A DNA stretch of 64,000 nucleotides from JAUIAI01 sp963732405 (lineage in GTDB: Bacteria > Pseudomonadota > Gammaproteobacteria > Burkholderiales > Burkholderiaceae_E). Below the pieces are notes generated by a model, which saw only the letters and a list, made by a program, of their open reading frames with translations, searched no databases and was not told the origin of the DNA. The stretch's first letter is position 1. The number at the start of each line of letters is the position of its first letter. Below, piece by piece: positions 35,896-44,964 of this stretch. The DNA is taken from NCBI GenBank assembly GCA_963732405.1, contig CAVSZG010000006.1, positions 496,001 to 560,000 on the forward strand, given 5' to 3'. The translations under genes were made by a program, and so were the position numbers.

Positions 35896-38005
35896 CCCGT
35901 CTTCGTCCAGCAGACTCCTCGCCGCACGGCATCTGCGCGTCGCCAGCGTGGTGTTGATGGTCTCGCTCTTGCTGACAGGCCTGGCCTGGCATCTGTCGAA
36001 TCGGTCGATCGAACAACGGGCCAGAGAGCGGTTCGAATCGCGGATCGATCTGATCGAGTCGGCGATCCGGGATCGTCTGGCCGGCTACCAGCGCCTGCTC
36101 AGCCAGACGGTGGCCATGCTGGCCCTGGAGCCGCCGATGAGCCAGGCGCAGTGGGGCCGTTTTATTGAGCGGCTCGATCTGAACGAGATGTATCCAGCCA
36201 TCCGGGCCTTCATGCTGTTGGCACCGACCGACCCGGATGATCCGATCCGGGCCGCGCCCGTCCGGGAATGGACGGCCGATCCGCTGGCCCAGGCGGTGAT
36301 CACGCGGGCGATCGACAGCGGTCGGCCGGCCTTGTCCGCGCCTGTCCGGCTGGACAGGCTCGGCGGCCTGGACGCGGTGGGCTGGATCGGGCGTGACCTG
36401 CCCTCGACCGGGTTGCTGATCGTGGCACCGGCGAATGCCGGGAGCGTGCATCGGCAAGCCGATGCTGCCGGACGAGACACCGCGATCACCGCTCTGGTCG
36501 TCGTCGCACTGAATCCCCACGACCTGCTGAACAGCGTTGTGGGATTGCCTCATGCCGATCTGACCGTCAGCCTGCATGACGAAGCGGCTGCAGGCCCGCA
36601 CGACCAGCTCTTCGCCAGCGGACCATCGGCAACCGGAATCGTTGACCAGACCGTGTTCAATGCCCGCCGCTCGATCCAGGTGATGGGTCGCACATGGCAG
36701 TTGTCGATGGCCGCGTTGCCTGGTTTTCTGTCGGCGTCGGAAGCCCGCCAGAGCCTGATCGTTGCGTTGGCGGGCATCATGGTGGCTCTGCTGCTGTTCG
36801 TGTCGATGGGGCTGCTCAGTCGCCAGCGCGAACATGCAAGAAGCAGCGCCGACCGACTGTTTCAGGCTTTCCAGGATGGCGAGGAGCGGTTCCGGCTGGT
36901 GGTCAATGCGGCCGAGCAGGCGATGTTGATGGTCGATCGGGCTGGCCGCATCACCCTGGCCAATGCGGCCAGTGCGCAGTTGTTCGGCCTGAGCCGAGGC
37001 GACATGCTCGAACTGCCGATCCGGGCACTGATACCTTCGCTCGCCTGGGACGACTCGATGACGGCGGTTGGCGACGAGCGATTCAGCCCGGCCGGTGAAT
37101 TCCAGGGCGAGGCGGTCCGGCTTGATGCGATTGGCGTGCGCCGCACCGGACCCGATTTTCCCGCCGAGGTGATCCTCACGCCGATGCGGTTCAACCATGA
37201 CCGATATGTGCTCGTGACGGTCAACGACATGACCGAGCGTCGGGCATTCGAGCGCGAGCGCGAACGCCAGCTGGCCGATCTGAAGCGCTCCAACGAGGAT
37301 CTGGAAAGCTTCGCCCACGTGGCATCGCATGACCTGAGGGCGCCGCTGCGTGCGATCGACAACCTGGCCTCCTGGGTGGCCGATGATGCGCGTGAATCAC
37401 TGTCACCCGAGTCGCAGCGTCATCTGGATCTGATGCGCAAGCGGATCGCCCGGATGGAGCGTTTGCTCACTGATCTGCTGCTGTATGGTCGGGCCAGTCG
37501 CGAATCCCATCCTGTCGAATCCGTCGATCTGGCCGAGCTGATCGACGAGGTCAGGGATCTGGTGCGGCCCAGCGACGGCTTTGTTTTTTCGGTGGTGGGC
37601 GATCGGCCGATGATCCGCACCTGCCGCGCACCACTGCGCCAGGTGCTGATCAATCTGGTCGGCAACGCCATCAAGCACCGGGGTTCGGACCAGGGGCGGG
37701 TCGAGATCCGCTGGCGAACCCGGGCAGAGGGTGTGGCATTCGAAGTCAGCGATGACGGACCCGGCATTGCTCCCCAGTTCCGTGAGCGTGTGTTCGAGAT
37801 GTACCAGACCCTGCAGCCACGGGACAGTCTCGAATCGAGCGGCATGGGCCTGGCGCTGGTGCGCCGGATCGTCGAGCGATTCGGCGGTTCGGTGGCCGTG
37901 GTCGATTCACCCGTGCCCGGTACGACGATCCGATTCCTGTGGCCGGACGAGATGCCGGCCCAGGCAAGCGACGCGGTCGTCACGCCCCAGATGGCGCTCG
38001 CCTGA
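35888..38005 (+). CDS. Membrane CHASE-PAS sensor histidine kinase
   Basis: 705 residues; the ATG at 35888 overlaps the upstream kinase's end. A first membrane segment (residues about 18-36) and a second near 290-310 enclose a periplasmic CHASE-type domain (RERFESRIDLIESAIRDRLAGYQ...YPAIRAFMLL). A PAS domain (ERFRLVVNAAEQAMLMVDRAG) follows. The kinase core is of the bacteriophytochrome type, with FAHVASHDLRAPLRAI (His), NLVGNAIKHRG, DDGPGI and GMGLALVRRI. Its stop shares a base with the next response-regulator start (TGATG), which suggests that regulator is its partner. Confidence 0.9.
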   Translation: MRDPSSSSRLLAARHLRVASVVLMVSLLLTGLAWHLSNRSIEQRARERFESRIDLIESAIRDRLAGYQRLLSQTVAMLALEPPMSQAQWGRFIERLDLNEMYPAIRAFMLLAPTDPDDPIRAAPVREWTADPLAQAVITRAIDSGRPALSAPVRLDRLGGLDAVGWIGRDLPSTGLLIVAPANAGSVHRQADAAGRDTAITALVVVALNPHDLLNSVVGLPHADLTVSLHDEAAAGPHDQLFASGPSATGIVDQTVFNARRSIQVMGRTWQLSMAALPGFLSASEARQSLIVALAGIMVALLLFVSMGLLSRQREHARSSADRLFQAFQDGEERFRLVVNAAEQAMLMVDRAGRITLANAASAQLFGLSRGDMLELPIRALIPSLAWDDSMTAVGDERFSPAGEFQGEAVRLDAIGVRRTGPDFPAEVILTPMRFNHDRYVLVTVNDMTERRAFERERERQLADLKRSNEDLESFAHVASHDLRAPLRAIDNLASWVADDARESLSPESQRHLDLMRKRIARMERLLTDLLLYGRASRESHPVESVDLAELIDEVRDLVRPSDGFVFSVVGDRPMIRTCRAPLRQVLINLVGNAIKHRGSDQGRVEIRWRTRAEGVAFEVSDDGPGIAPQFRERVFEMYQTLQPRDSLESSGMGLALVRRIVERFGGSVAVVDSPVPGTTIRFLWPDEMPAQASDAVVTPQMALA

Positions 38006-38430
38006 TGACGAATCCGCTCACCATTCTCGTGGTCGACGATGACGAGGTTGATCAGGAGGCCGTGCGTCGGGCGATTCTGGCCGCGCGGATCAACTGCCCC
38101 ATCGTGACAGCAAGCGACGGCATCGAGGCCTTGTCCTTGTTGCGCGGAGACCAGGGGCGTGGGCCCATCACCATGCCTTATCTGATCCTGCTCGATCTGA
38201 ACATGCCGCGGATGGACGGCTTTGAATTCCTGCGCGAACTGCGTCAGGATCCGGTTCACGGCGCGGCGCTGGTGTTTGTGCTGACGACCTCCAGCCGGGA
38301 TCAGGACATGATCAGGAGCTATGACTATCATGTGGCCGGCTACGTGACCAAGGCGGCTGCCGCTGCCGACATTTCCCTGCTGGCCAAGCTCATCGATGCC
38401 TATCGACGGCTCGTGGCCTTTCCGGTCTGA
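38005..38430 (+). CDS. Single-domain response regulator, Rcp1-like
   Basis: 141 residues, a receiver domain only. Acidic pocket DDDEVDQ near the start; phosphoacceptor Asp in LLDLNMPRMDGFEFL; switch Thr in LTTSSRD; Lys in GYVTKA. Regulators of this type take phosphate from phytochrome-like kinases, matching the kinase core encoded just upstream with translational coupling. With no output domain, it must act through protein contacts or in a phosphorelay. Confidence 0.93.
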   Translation: MTNPLTILVVDDDEVDQEAVRRAILAARINCPIVTASDGIEALSLLRGDQGRGPITMPYLILLDLNMPRMDGFEFLRELRQDPVHGAALVFVLTTSSRDQDMIRSYDYHVAGYVTKAAAAADISLLAKLIDAYRRLVAFPV

Positions 38431-38563
38431 TGCCCTCGATGGCCGGCCGTCGATCGATCCGGATCGTCCACTGCCACCTGCCTCACTCAAGCGTTTGATC
38501 GGCGGGTCGATAGTCTGTTTGAAAGAACCAAAAATTGACAATACCTGCCCAGGAGTCCCTGCC

Positions 38564-39025
38564 ATGCTTGACCTGTTGGAAGCACCTGCCACGCTCAGTC
38601 AGATCGATCGTCGCCGGATCAATACCGTCGTGCGCAAGAAGGTCCGACGGGAAGGTGATGCGCCGGCGCGCGTGCTGGTCGTCGAAGACACGGCTGACGT
38701 GCGCAAGCTGATCAAGTTCCTGCTACAGGATGCCGGCGTTCAGGTGATGGCACTGGGTGATGGCCGCAGCGCAGCCGAGATGATCGAGAACTGGCCTGCA
38801 CCGGATCTGGTCATCATGGACCGCATGCTGCCGTTCCTGTCGGGCGACGAACTGATCCAGCAGATTCGTGCCAGTGATGTGTGGGGTCGCGTGCCCATCG
38901 TGGTGGTGTCGGCCAAGGCGCGCAGCGACGATATCGCGCAATCGATGGCCGACGGTGCCGACGACTACGTGACCAAGCCGTTCAATCCGAAGCACTTCGC
39001 CGAAGTCATTCACCAGTATGTCTGA
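38564..39025 (+). CDS. Single-domain response regulator
   Basis: 153 residues from the ATG at 38564, preceded by AGGAG. A 38-residue basic N-terminal extension (RRRINTVVRKKVRREG) precedes the receiver, which has EDTADVRK, the phosphoacceptor Asp in VIMDRMLPFLSGDEL, Ser in VVSAKAR and Lys in YVTKPFNPKH. No effector domain follows. It is the last of four signalling genes on this strand, after a 133-base gap, so it may have its own promoter. Confidence 0.92.
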   Translation: MLDLLEAPATLSQIDRRRINTVVRKKVRREGDAPARVLVVEDTADVRKLIKFLLQDAGVQVMALGDGRSAAEMIENWPAPDLVIMDRMLPFLSGDELIQQIRASDVWGRVPIVVVSAKARSDDIAQSMADGADDYVTKPFNPKHFAEVIHQYV

Positions 39026-39031
39026 GCCAGA

Positions 39032-40291
39032 TCAACGCAGGATGCTGGCCGGCACATAGGACACGATACCGAGGACGGTCAAGGCGACGATGTAGAAGGG
39101 CCACATCTCGCGCACGGTTTCGCCGACCTTGACCCTGGCCAGAGCGCTGGTGATGAACAGCGTCGTGCCCACCGGCGGCGTGTACAGGCCGATGGCCAGA
39201 TTGACGACCATCATGAGTCCGAGCTGGATCGGATCCATGCCGATCGCCTGGGCCAATGGCAGGAAGACGGGCGTGAGCAGAAGCACCGCCGCTGGCAGGT
39301 CGATGAACATGCCCAGGAACAGCATCATCACATTCATCAGCAGGATCACGACCCACCGGGTGGACACGTTCTGCTGCACCCAGTGCGCGATGTCCTGCGG
39401 CATCTGGTCGAAGGTCAGCAGCCAGCCGATCGCCGCCGAAGCCATGATCACCATCAGCACGACGCCGGTGGCCAGGCCGGCCTCGAGAATCGCGTGGTGC
39501 AGCCGTTTGATCGACAGGTCACGGTACAGAAATGCCGACACGGCACCCGAGAACAGAGCGGCCAGCACCGCCACCTCGGTGGGCGTGGCGATGCCGAAGC
39601 GCAGGAACACGATGATCAGCACCGGCAGTGCAATGGCCGGCAGCGACAGGACCAGATCGCGCCAGAACGTTTCCCGGTCGGCTGTCGCTGTCTCGCGAGG
39701 CAGGTTGCGCCGCTTGCCCACCCACCAGCACGCGGCCATGAAGCCAATGCACAGCATCAGCCCGGGCAGGATGCCGGCGTAGAACAGCGCGGCGATCGAG
39801 GCGTTGGACGACAGCGCATACAGGATCAACGGGATCGACGGCGGGATGATGATGTCGATCGTGGCGGCACAGGCCAGTGATGCCGCCGAGAACGCCATCG
39901 GGTAGCCCAGCCGGCGGTGCCAGGGCATGATCAGGGAGCCGATCGCTGACGCATCGGCCACGGCCGAGCCGGAGACGCCGCCGAACAGCGTGGACGACAG
40001 CACGCTCACCTGCGCCGGCCCGCCGTGCCAACGGCCCACCAGTGCGGTCAGTACGCCGACGATCGCCTGGCCGAGTCTGCCACCCATCATGAGCGAGCCC
40101 GTCAACATGAAGAACGGGATCGCGATGAGCGGGAAGCTTTGCACCTGTGCAACCATCTGTTGCACCAGAAGGTCCAGCGGCACGCGGTCGTTGCTGGCGG
40201 CCGCGGCCAGCGCAGCCAGCAGGATCGCATGCGCGATCGGCACCGCCAGCGAGGCGGCACCCAGGAAGACAAACAGTATCAGGGTGGTCAT
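39032..40291 (-). CDS. dctM: TRAP transporter large permease, DctM type
   Basis: 419 residues from the ATG at 40291, with GGGGTGAG upstream. About 12 membrane helices; family motifs include PLIAIPFFMLTGSLM, FGGVSGSAVADASAIGSLIMP and IIPPSIPLILYA. It is the ion-coupled transport subunit of a tripartite uptake system for an organic acid. Downstream partner of the DctQ subunit, whose stop lies eight bases before. The end of this gene converges with the response regulator, six bases away. Confidence 0.95.
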   Translation of the reverse strand: MTTLILFVFLGAASLAVPIAHAILLAALAAAASNDRVPLDLLVQQMVAQVQSFPLIAIPFFMLTGSLMMGGRLGQAIVGVLTALVGRWHGGPAQVSVLSSTLFGGVSGSAVADASAIGSLIMPWHRRLGYPMAFSAASLACAATIDIIIPPSIPLILYALSSNASIAALFYAGILPGLMLCIGFMAACWWVGKRRNLPRETATADRETFWRDLVLSLPAIALPVLIIVFLRFGIATPTEVAVLAALFSGAVSAFLYRDLSIKRLHHAILEAGLATGVVLMVIMASAAIGWLLTFDQMPQDIAHWVQQNVSTRWVVILLMNVMMLFLGMFIDLPAAVLLLTPVFLPLAQAIGMDPIQLGLMMVVNLAIGLYTPPVGTTLFITSALARVKVGETVREMWPFYIVALTVLGIVSYVPASILR

Positions 40292-40298
40292 GAACGAC

Positions 40299-40823
40299 TC
40301 ACCCCTGCGCACCCGGCTCACGGGTGTCCGGCCCGACCTGCTCGTTGCGCCACGCGCGCCATGCCGCGAGCAATGCCAGGGCGGCGATCAGCACCATCCC
40401 GATCATGACGCACGAATACGTCACGGATCCGGGGACCTGCAGGATCGGCGAACGCTCATCGTGCACGATCGCGAGCAGGCCCCAGGTGGCATGAACCAGC
40501 ACCGCATACAGCAGCGCCACCGATATCCAGGCGATGACGGCGATGATCCGCCGCGCGCCGGCCCCGACCGAGTCGACAAGGAAGACCGTGCAGATGTGCG
40601 CTCCCTTTTCTGCGGCGAGTACGACCCCGGCCATCACCAGCCAGGGGAACAGCAGCTCGGGCACTTCGTTGGCCCACTGCAGGCTTGAGCCGCTGACATA
40701 GCGTAGCGCCGTATTGGCGCTCAGGATCACGAAGATCACGACGGTAGTCACCCACAGCACGACGCTGCAGACGACGACGATCGCCCGCTCCAGCACATTG
40801 CGCTCGACGACGACGTAGTCCAT
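40299..40823 (-). CDS. dctQ: TRAP transporter small permease, DctQ type
   Basis: 174 residues with four membrane helices and the family pattern LRYVSGSSLQWANEVPELLFPWLVMAGVVLAAEKGAHI. It forms the membrane complex with DctM. It lies 93 bases after dctP, and the gap contains a short hairpin that may lower its expression relative to the binding protein. Confidence 0.92.
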   Translation of the reverse strand: MDYVVVERNVLERAIVVVCSVVLWVTTVVIFVILSANTALRYVSGSSLQWANEVPELLFPWLVMAGVVLAAEKGAHICTVFLVDSVGAGARRIIAVIAWISVALLYAVLVHATWGLLAIVHDERSPILQVPGSVTYSCVMIGMVLIAALALLAAWRAWRNEQVGPDTREPGAQG

Positions 40824-40839
40824 GGGGTCTCCTCGCTGG

Positions 40840-40857
40840 CCCGCCGCGTGAGGCGGG
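40840..40857. promoter_or_regulatory. Inverted repeat between dctP and dctQ
   Basis: CCCGCC at 40840-40845 and GGCGGG at 40852-40857 form a 6-bp GC stem with a six-base loop, in the 93-base gap of the operon. No T run follows on either strand. Such stems often protect the 3' end of a binding-protein mRNA or reduce read-through to the permease genes. That role is inferred from position. Confidence 0.4.
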
Positions 40858-40916
40858 GTCGGCCTCGACGCGGATCGCGCATGTGGTCGTTGCTCAGATG
40901 GTTTTCGATCGGATGG

Positions 40917-41903
40917 TCACTTCTCGCGTGCCGCGGCGACCACTTTCCTGACAAACGGGCCGATCGGACCGGCCTCCCACTTGGAGATGACGGGAGCCGT
41001 GGCCGCCATGAACGGACCCTGATCCACCTTGTCGATCTGTACGCCCTTGGCCTTGAGCTCGGCGAACATCTTCTCGTCGGACTCTTGCGCCAGCTTGCGC
41101 TGCAGCGCCGTGGCCTCGGCCGCTGCTTCCTGGATTACCTTTCTGTCGGCATCCGACAGCTTGTCCCAGGACCGCTTGCCAACCAGAAACGGGGTGAGTT
41201 CGTACTTGTGGCCCGTCAGCGAAATGTACTTCTGCACCTCGTGCAGCTTGCCAGCCCAGATGTTGACCAACGGGTTTTCCTGTCCGTCGACCACGCCCTG
41301 CTGCAGGGCCACGTACAACTCGGAGAACTTGATCTGCTGCGCATCGGCGCCCACGCTCTGCATGATATCCACCGTTACCGTATCGGGCGGAGTACGCATT
41401 TTCAGGCCCTTCAAGTCTTCGGGCTTGAGCAGCGGCCGCTTGCTGTTGCTCATCTGGCGGATGCCATTGTCCCAGTAGCCCAGCACAATCAGGCCCTTCT
41501 CGGCCGACTTCTCGGCCAGTTCCTTGCCAGCCTGGCCGTCCATCACTTTCCAGGCATGGGCCTGGCTGGAGAACAGGAAGGGCATGCCGAACGCGGCGTA
41601 CTCGGGCACGACGTTGGCCACTGCGCCCTGCGAGTTGGCTGACATGTCCAGCGCGCCGGTGCGCAGCGCAGTGATCATTGCGGCATCGTCACCGAGTTGG
41701 GCGGCGCCGGCGACAGTCACCTCGATGCGACCAGCGCTCTTGAGCTTGACGACTTCGGCAAACCTCAAGGCGGCGACGTGGCGGGGGTTGTCCAGAGCCG
41801 TGCCGTGGGCCAACGTGAGCTTGACAGCCTGTGCCGATGCAGTCCCGGCAAACAATGCGGCGGCCAGCGCCAGGGTCTGGATGAAGATGGTTTTGCGTTG
41901 CAT
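40917..41903 (-). CDS. dctP: TRAP transporter substrate-binding protein, DctP type
   Basis: 328 residues with a signal peptide (TLALAAALFAGTASAQA). GAGGAGAC precedes the ATG. DctP-family features: LAHGTALDNPRHVAALRFAEVV; the ligand-pocket Arg in KMRTPPD; and ALQQGVVDGQENPLVNI. It should deliver a carboxylate-type ligand to DctQM. The upstream neighbour is a SAF-domain dehydrogenase 41 bases away, so the ligand may be a substrate or precursor of that enzyme. Confidence 0.95.
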   Translation of the reverse strand: MQRKTIFIQTLALAAALFAGTASAQAVKLTLAHGTALDNPRHVAALRFAEVVKLKSAGRIEVTVAGAAQLGDDAAMITALRTGALDMSANSQGAVANVVPEYAAFGMPFLFSSQAHAWKVMDGQAGKELAEKSAEKGLIVLGYWDNGIRQMSNSKRPLLKPEDLKGLKMRTPPDTVTVDIMQSVGADAQQIKFSELYVALQQGVVDGQENPLVNIWAGKLHEVQKYISLTGHKYELTPFLVGKRSWDKLSDADRKVIQEAAAEATALQRKLAQESDEKMFAELKAKGVQIDKVDQGPFMAATAPVISKWEAGPIGPFVRKVVAAAREK

Positions 41904-41944
41904 GATCGTTGTCTCCTCGTACTCTTGTGTGAAAGGTCAGTGAA

Positions 41945-43285
41945 TCAACTTCTCGCCGCGCGCTCCATCTCCTGGCGCAACGCCACGACGTCGAGGTCGC
42001 GAACGAGTTCGACATCCTCAAAGCGCACGACCGTATCCTTGGCAACCGGGCGGGTGAGCTTGACGTTGTGGGCCAGGCCTATCGGCAACGCACCGATGGC
42101 CAGACTCCTGGAGGCCGGGATCGCGTTTGCCCATACCGCGAAGCCGCCTTCGCCGTCGAGCATCTCGCCGGGCTTCAGATCGCGCTTGGCGGTGGCGACG
42201 GCATCGCCTCGGAACTCCAGGCTGGTGCCAGTGGCCTCGCCGCGCAGCACGGCCGACAGGATGCTGATGCTGGTCTCCAGACCGATCATGTGGAATGGCC
42301 GCCACATCGAACCGTACCAACCCGACGGGTCGGTCAGCAGGCCGTACTGCTTGAAGCAGGCTTTCGCGTATTCGTTGGGCGCCTTGAAGGTGACGAAGAC
42401 GCCATAGCGGATATTGTTGAACACCTCGCGGCCGTCGGGTTCCTGGCTGGCCGCGATATCCACCAGCCCGCTTCGAGGCAGTCGGCCGCCATCAGAGGCC
42501 GGGCGGAACACCTTCGCCAGATCGTGCAGTCCGGTGGGAGGGAAGGCCAGGCCCTCATCCGGGCAGTCCAGTCCGGTCCCGTTGGCAACCGCTGCCATCT
42601 CGATGGCCGCTTTGGTGCCGTCGGTGAACGAGTTGTACATCTTCGGGTTGAAGTCGCCCTTGGCCACCTCTTCCTCTGTCCAGCCGAAGAAGCCCCACAC
42701 GGTGTCGGGCGTCGAGTAGCGGTAGCGGGGCTCGAAGTTCATGCCCTTTCCAGCAGAGGTCAGTTCGAAACCACTGGCACGTGCCCAGTCAACCAGTTCG
42801 CAGATGATGGCCGGCTGGTCGCCGTAGGCCATGCTGTAGACCACGCGATTGGCCTTGGCGCGGGCAGCGATCAGCGGGCCGCACATCGCGTCGGCCTCGA
42901 CATTCACCATCACGACATGCTTGCCCCCGTCAATCGCAGCCAGTGCATGACGCACGCCGGCGATCGGGTGGCCGGTGGCCTCAACAATGCATTCGATGTC
43001 GGGGCAGTCAGCCAATGCCGCTGCGTTGTCCAGCACGCAGGTTCTGCCCGTCTTGACCGCATCGCCCAGTGTCTTGGCAGCGTAACGTTCCGCCGGCCAG
43101 CCGACGCGGTCCAGCGAGGCCCGGGCCTTGGCCACGTCGAGATCGGCGACGCCCACGATGTGCATGCCCGTCAGGTGCTGGGCTTGCGACAGGATCATCG
43201 ATCCGAACTTGCCAGCACCGATCAGGCCCACTCGCACCGGGCGTCCGGCCGCGGCGCGGGCGGCCATCATCGTGTAAAGATTCAT
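41945..43285 (-). CDS. SAF-domain homoserine-dehydrogenase-like oxidoreductase (COG4091)
   Basis: 446 residues from the ATG at 43285, which has GAAGGA upstream; the frame is open further to 43381. An NAD(P)-binding Rossmann motif (VRVGLIGAGKFGSMIL) starts the protein, followed by ECIVEATGHP and VVMVNVEADAMCG. The C-terminal ~80 residues are SAF-like (AKRDLKPGEMLDGEGGF). The family is annotated as predicted homoserine dehydrogenase, but its substrate is not settled. Clustered with a TRAP importer and a LysR regulator, it probably acts in catabolism of an imported hydroxy acid or sugar acid. Confidence 0.85.
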   Translation of the reverse strand: MNLYTMMAARAAAGRPVRVGLIGAGKFGSMILSQAQHLTGMHIVGVADLDVAKARASLDRVGWPAERYAAKTLGDAVKTGRTCVLDNAAALADCPDIECIVEATGHPIAGVRHALAAIDGGKHVVMVNVEADAMCGPLIAARAKANRVVYSMAYGDQPAIICELVDWARASGFELTSAGKGMNFEPRYRYSTPDTVWGFFGWTEEEVAKGDFNPKMYNSFTDGTKAAIEMAAVANGTGLDCPDEGLAFPPTGLHDLAKVFRPASDGGRLPRSGLVDIAASQEPDGREVFNNIRYGVFVTFKAPNEYAKACFKQYGLLTDPSGWYGSMWRPFHMIGLETSISILSAVLRGEATGTSLEFRGDAVATAKRDLKPGEMLDGEGGFAVWANAIPASRSLAIGALPIGLAHNVKLTRPVAKDTVVRFEDVELVRDLDVVALRQEMERAARS

Positions 43286-43439
43286 CTGGTTGTCCTTCAC
43301 TGAATCGTTGACCCGGGCGGTCGCCTCGGCTCGGATGACGCGGCGCGAGGTGTCGGCCCCGGGAGGGTGTGTGCTCCTCACTGCGCGCCGTTGGTCTGGC
43401 GCCTCACAACCGCCAGTGTAGGAATCGGGGTTGATTAGG

Positions 43440-43490
43440 ACAACTTAGATTGACGATGAAATCAATTAGATTTTCTAAATTATTGGCGAC
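43440..43490. promoter_or_regulatory. AT-rich stretch before the SAF/TRAP operon
   Basis: This 50-base segment is far richer in A and T than its surroundings (AATTAGATTTTCTAAATTATT inside it). It overlaps the LysR stop and lies about 155-200 bases upstream of the SAF-gene start. The position is right for a promoter or LysR-type operator, but I cannot define boxes with certainty. Confidence 0.35.
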
Positions 43491-44393
43491 GCACTCAGGT
43501 TCGGGCGCTGGTCCTGCCAGACCGTTCGTTCGGTGCGAAGCCAGTCCAGGAATAACCTGACGTTGGCGCGGTGCAGGTGGTCGAATGGGCACACAATCCA
43601 TTGCGTCGTGAGCGTCACCCGCGGTGGATGGGAGACGGGGCAGACAAGACCGCCGTCGCGCAGTTCGCGCCACATCATCAACGTGCTTCTCGAGCGCGAC
43701 GCCCAGGCCGTCAACCGCCGCGTCGATGGCCATGTGACTGCGGTCAAAAAGCAATCGGCGCCATTCGACCTCGGGCTTCGCGCCGGCCAGCGCGAACCAT
43801 TGTGACCACTGCACCTGGGCTTTTACCGAATGAATCAGGCGGTGACCGGGCAGGTCCGCCGCCGCCAGCGTGTAAGCCCCGGCATACGTCGGCGAGCACA
43901 CTGGCAGGAACGCCTCTTCCGCCAGGCCCTCGACGAACATTCCCGGCCAGCGGCCCTCGCCGTGTCGGATCTCGAGGTCAACCGCTTCGCGGCTGAAGTC
44001 AGTGGGTTCTGTCGTGCCGTTCAGGCGAAGATCGACGTCCGGGTTGGCGTCGAGGAAGGAGCGCAGACGGGGTAAGAGCCATTTATTGCCCAGGGTCGGC
44101 GTCGTGCGTACGGTGAGCACCGACCGCGAGCGAAAGCCACGGGTGCGGTGCGTGGCCTCCGTGATCCGCTGCACGTTGTCAGCGATCATTTCGAAATACC
44201 GCTCGCCAGCCTCCGTCAGCACAACCCCGCGGCCAGCCTTGGTGAGCAGCGTCGTCCCTAAATGAACTTCCAGCGCGTGGATCTGCTGACTGACCGCAGA
44301 CGGGGTCACGAAGAGTTCGGCCGCCGCCTTCGACAGGCTGCGGCAGCGCGCGACGACGTCGAACACCACGATGGCCCGCAGTGGCAGCGTCAT
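43475..44393 (-). pseudogene. LysR-family transcriptional regulator, one frameshift
   Basis: The N-terminal helix-turn-helix is intact (SLSKAAAELFVTPSAVSQQIHALE), as is most of the ligand-binding domain. The raw frame breaks after GLGVALE. Deleting one A from GAGAAGC at 43685-43692 gives GLGVALESTLMMWRELRDGGLV, typical of the family, and continues to the stop at 43475, for about 305 residues. Without the repair the frame runs on to 43404 with unrelated text. It is encoded just upstream of the SAF/TRAP operon on the same strand and is its likely regulator. Confidence 0.85.
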
Positions 44394-44588
44394 GGGTCCA
44401 CCTGTTAGAAAAACTGAATCTTAGTCAAAAATATCAGCGATCGACTACGACAATAAAAATCGTCCGCAGGCCTGGTATTCGCCCTGAACGCTCAGATGGC
44501 CGCTTGATGGTTTGACAAGAGGCTGATTGACTCTGACTTCGCGCACCGATTGCAGGACTGATTCAATCCGGACGGTGATCTTTCCGGT

Positions 44589-44894
44589 CTAGCGCTGCTC
44601 GGGCTTGATGCCACCGACCCGGGCCACCAGTGCCACATGCGTCCGGTCGACCGGTCGATGCAGGCTCTCGGTGCTGGCGGGTTGATGTTGCAGGCTCACG
44701 CCATCGCGCCATTCATTGCGCACCCGCACCGGTCGCGGTTGAAAACCACCACCACAGTTCGGGCAGACATTGCGCAGCACCTCTCGCGTGCAGGTCGCGC
44801 AGAAGGTGCATTCATACGAACAGATCATCGCCTCGGTCGAATCGGGCGGCAGGGGCTTGGCGCAGTGCTCGCAGATCGGTCTCAGAGCCAGCAT
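44589..44894 (-). CDS. DUF1272 small zinc-ribbon protein
   Basis: 101 residues. AAGGAG lies six bases before the second of two adjacent ATGs, so I start at 44894. The DUF1272 pattern is clear: RPICEHCAKPLPPDSTEAMICSYECTFCATC, then NVCPNCGGGF, giving eight Cys arranged in pairs for zinc. Function unknown. The ~40 residues after the ribbon are not typical of the family and are probably flexible. It stands as a single gene. Confidence 0.88.
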   Translation of the reverse strand: MLALRPICEHCAKPLPPDSTEAMICSYECTFCATCTREVLRNVCPNCGGGFQPRPVRVRNEWRDGVSLQHQPASTESLHRPVDRTHVALVARVGGIKPEQR

Positions 44895-44964
44895 CATCTA
44901 CTCCTTGAGTCAGATCGAATCCTAGCGCGAGTCAGCGGACCGGTGAACGGCCGGTCTGATCCGC

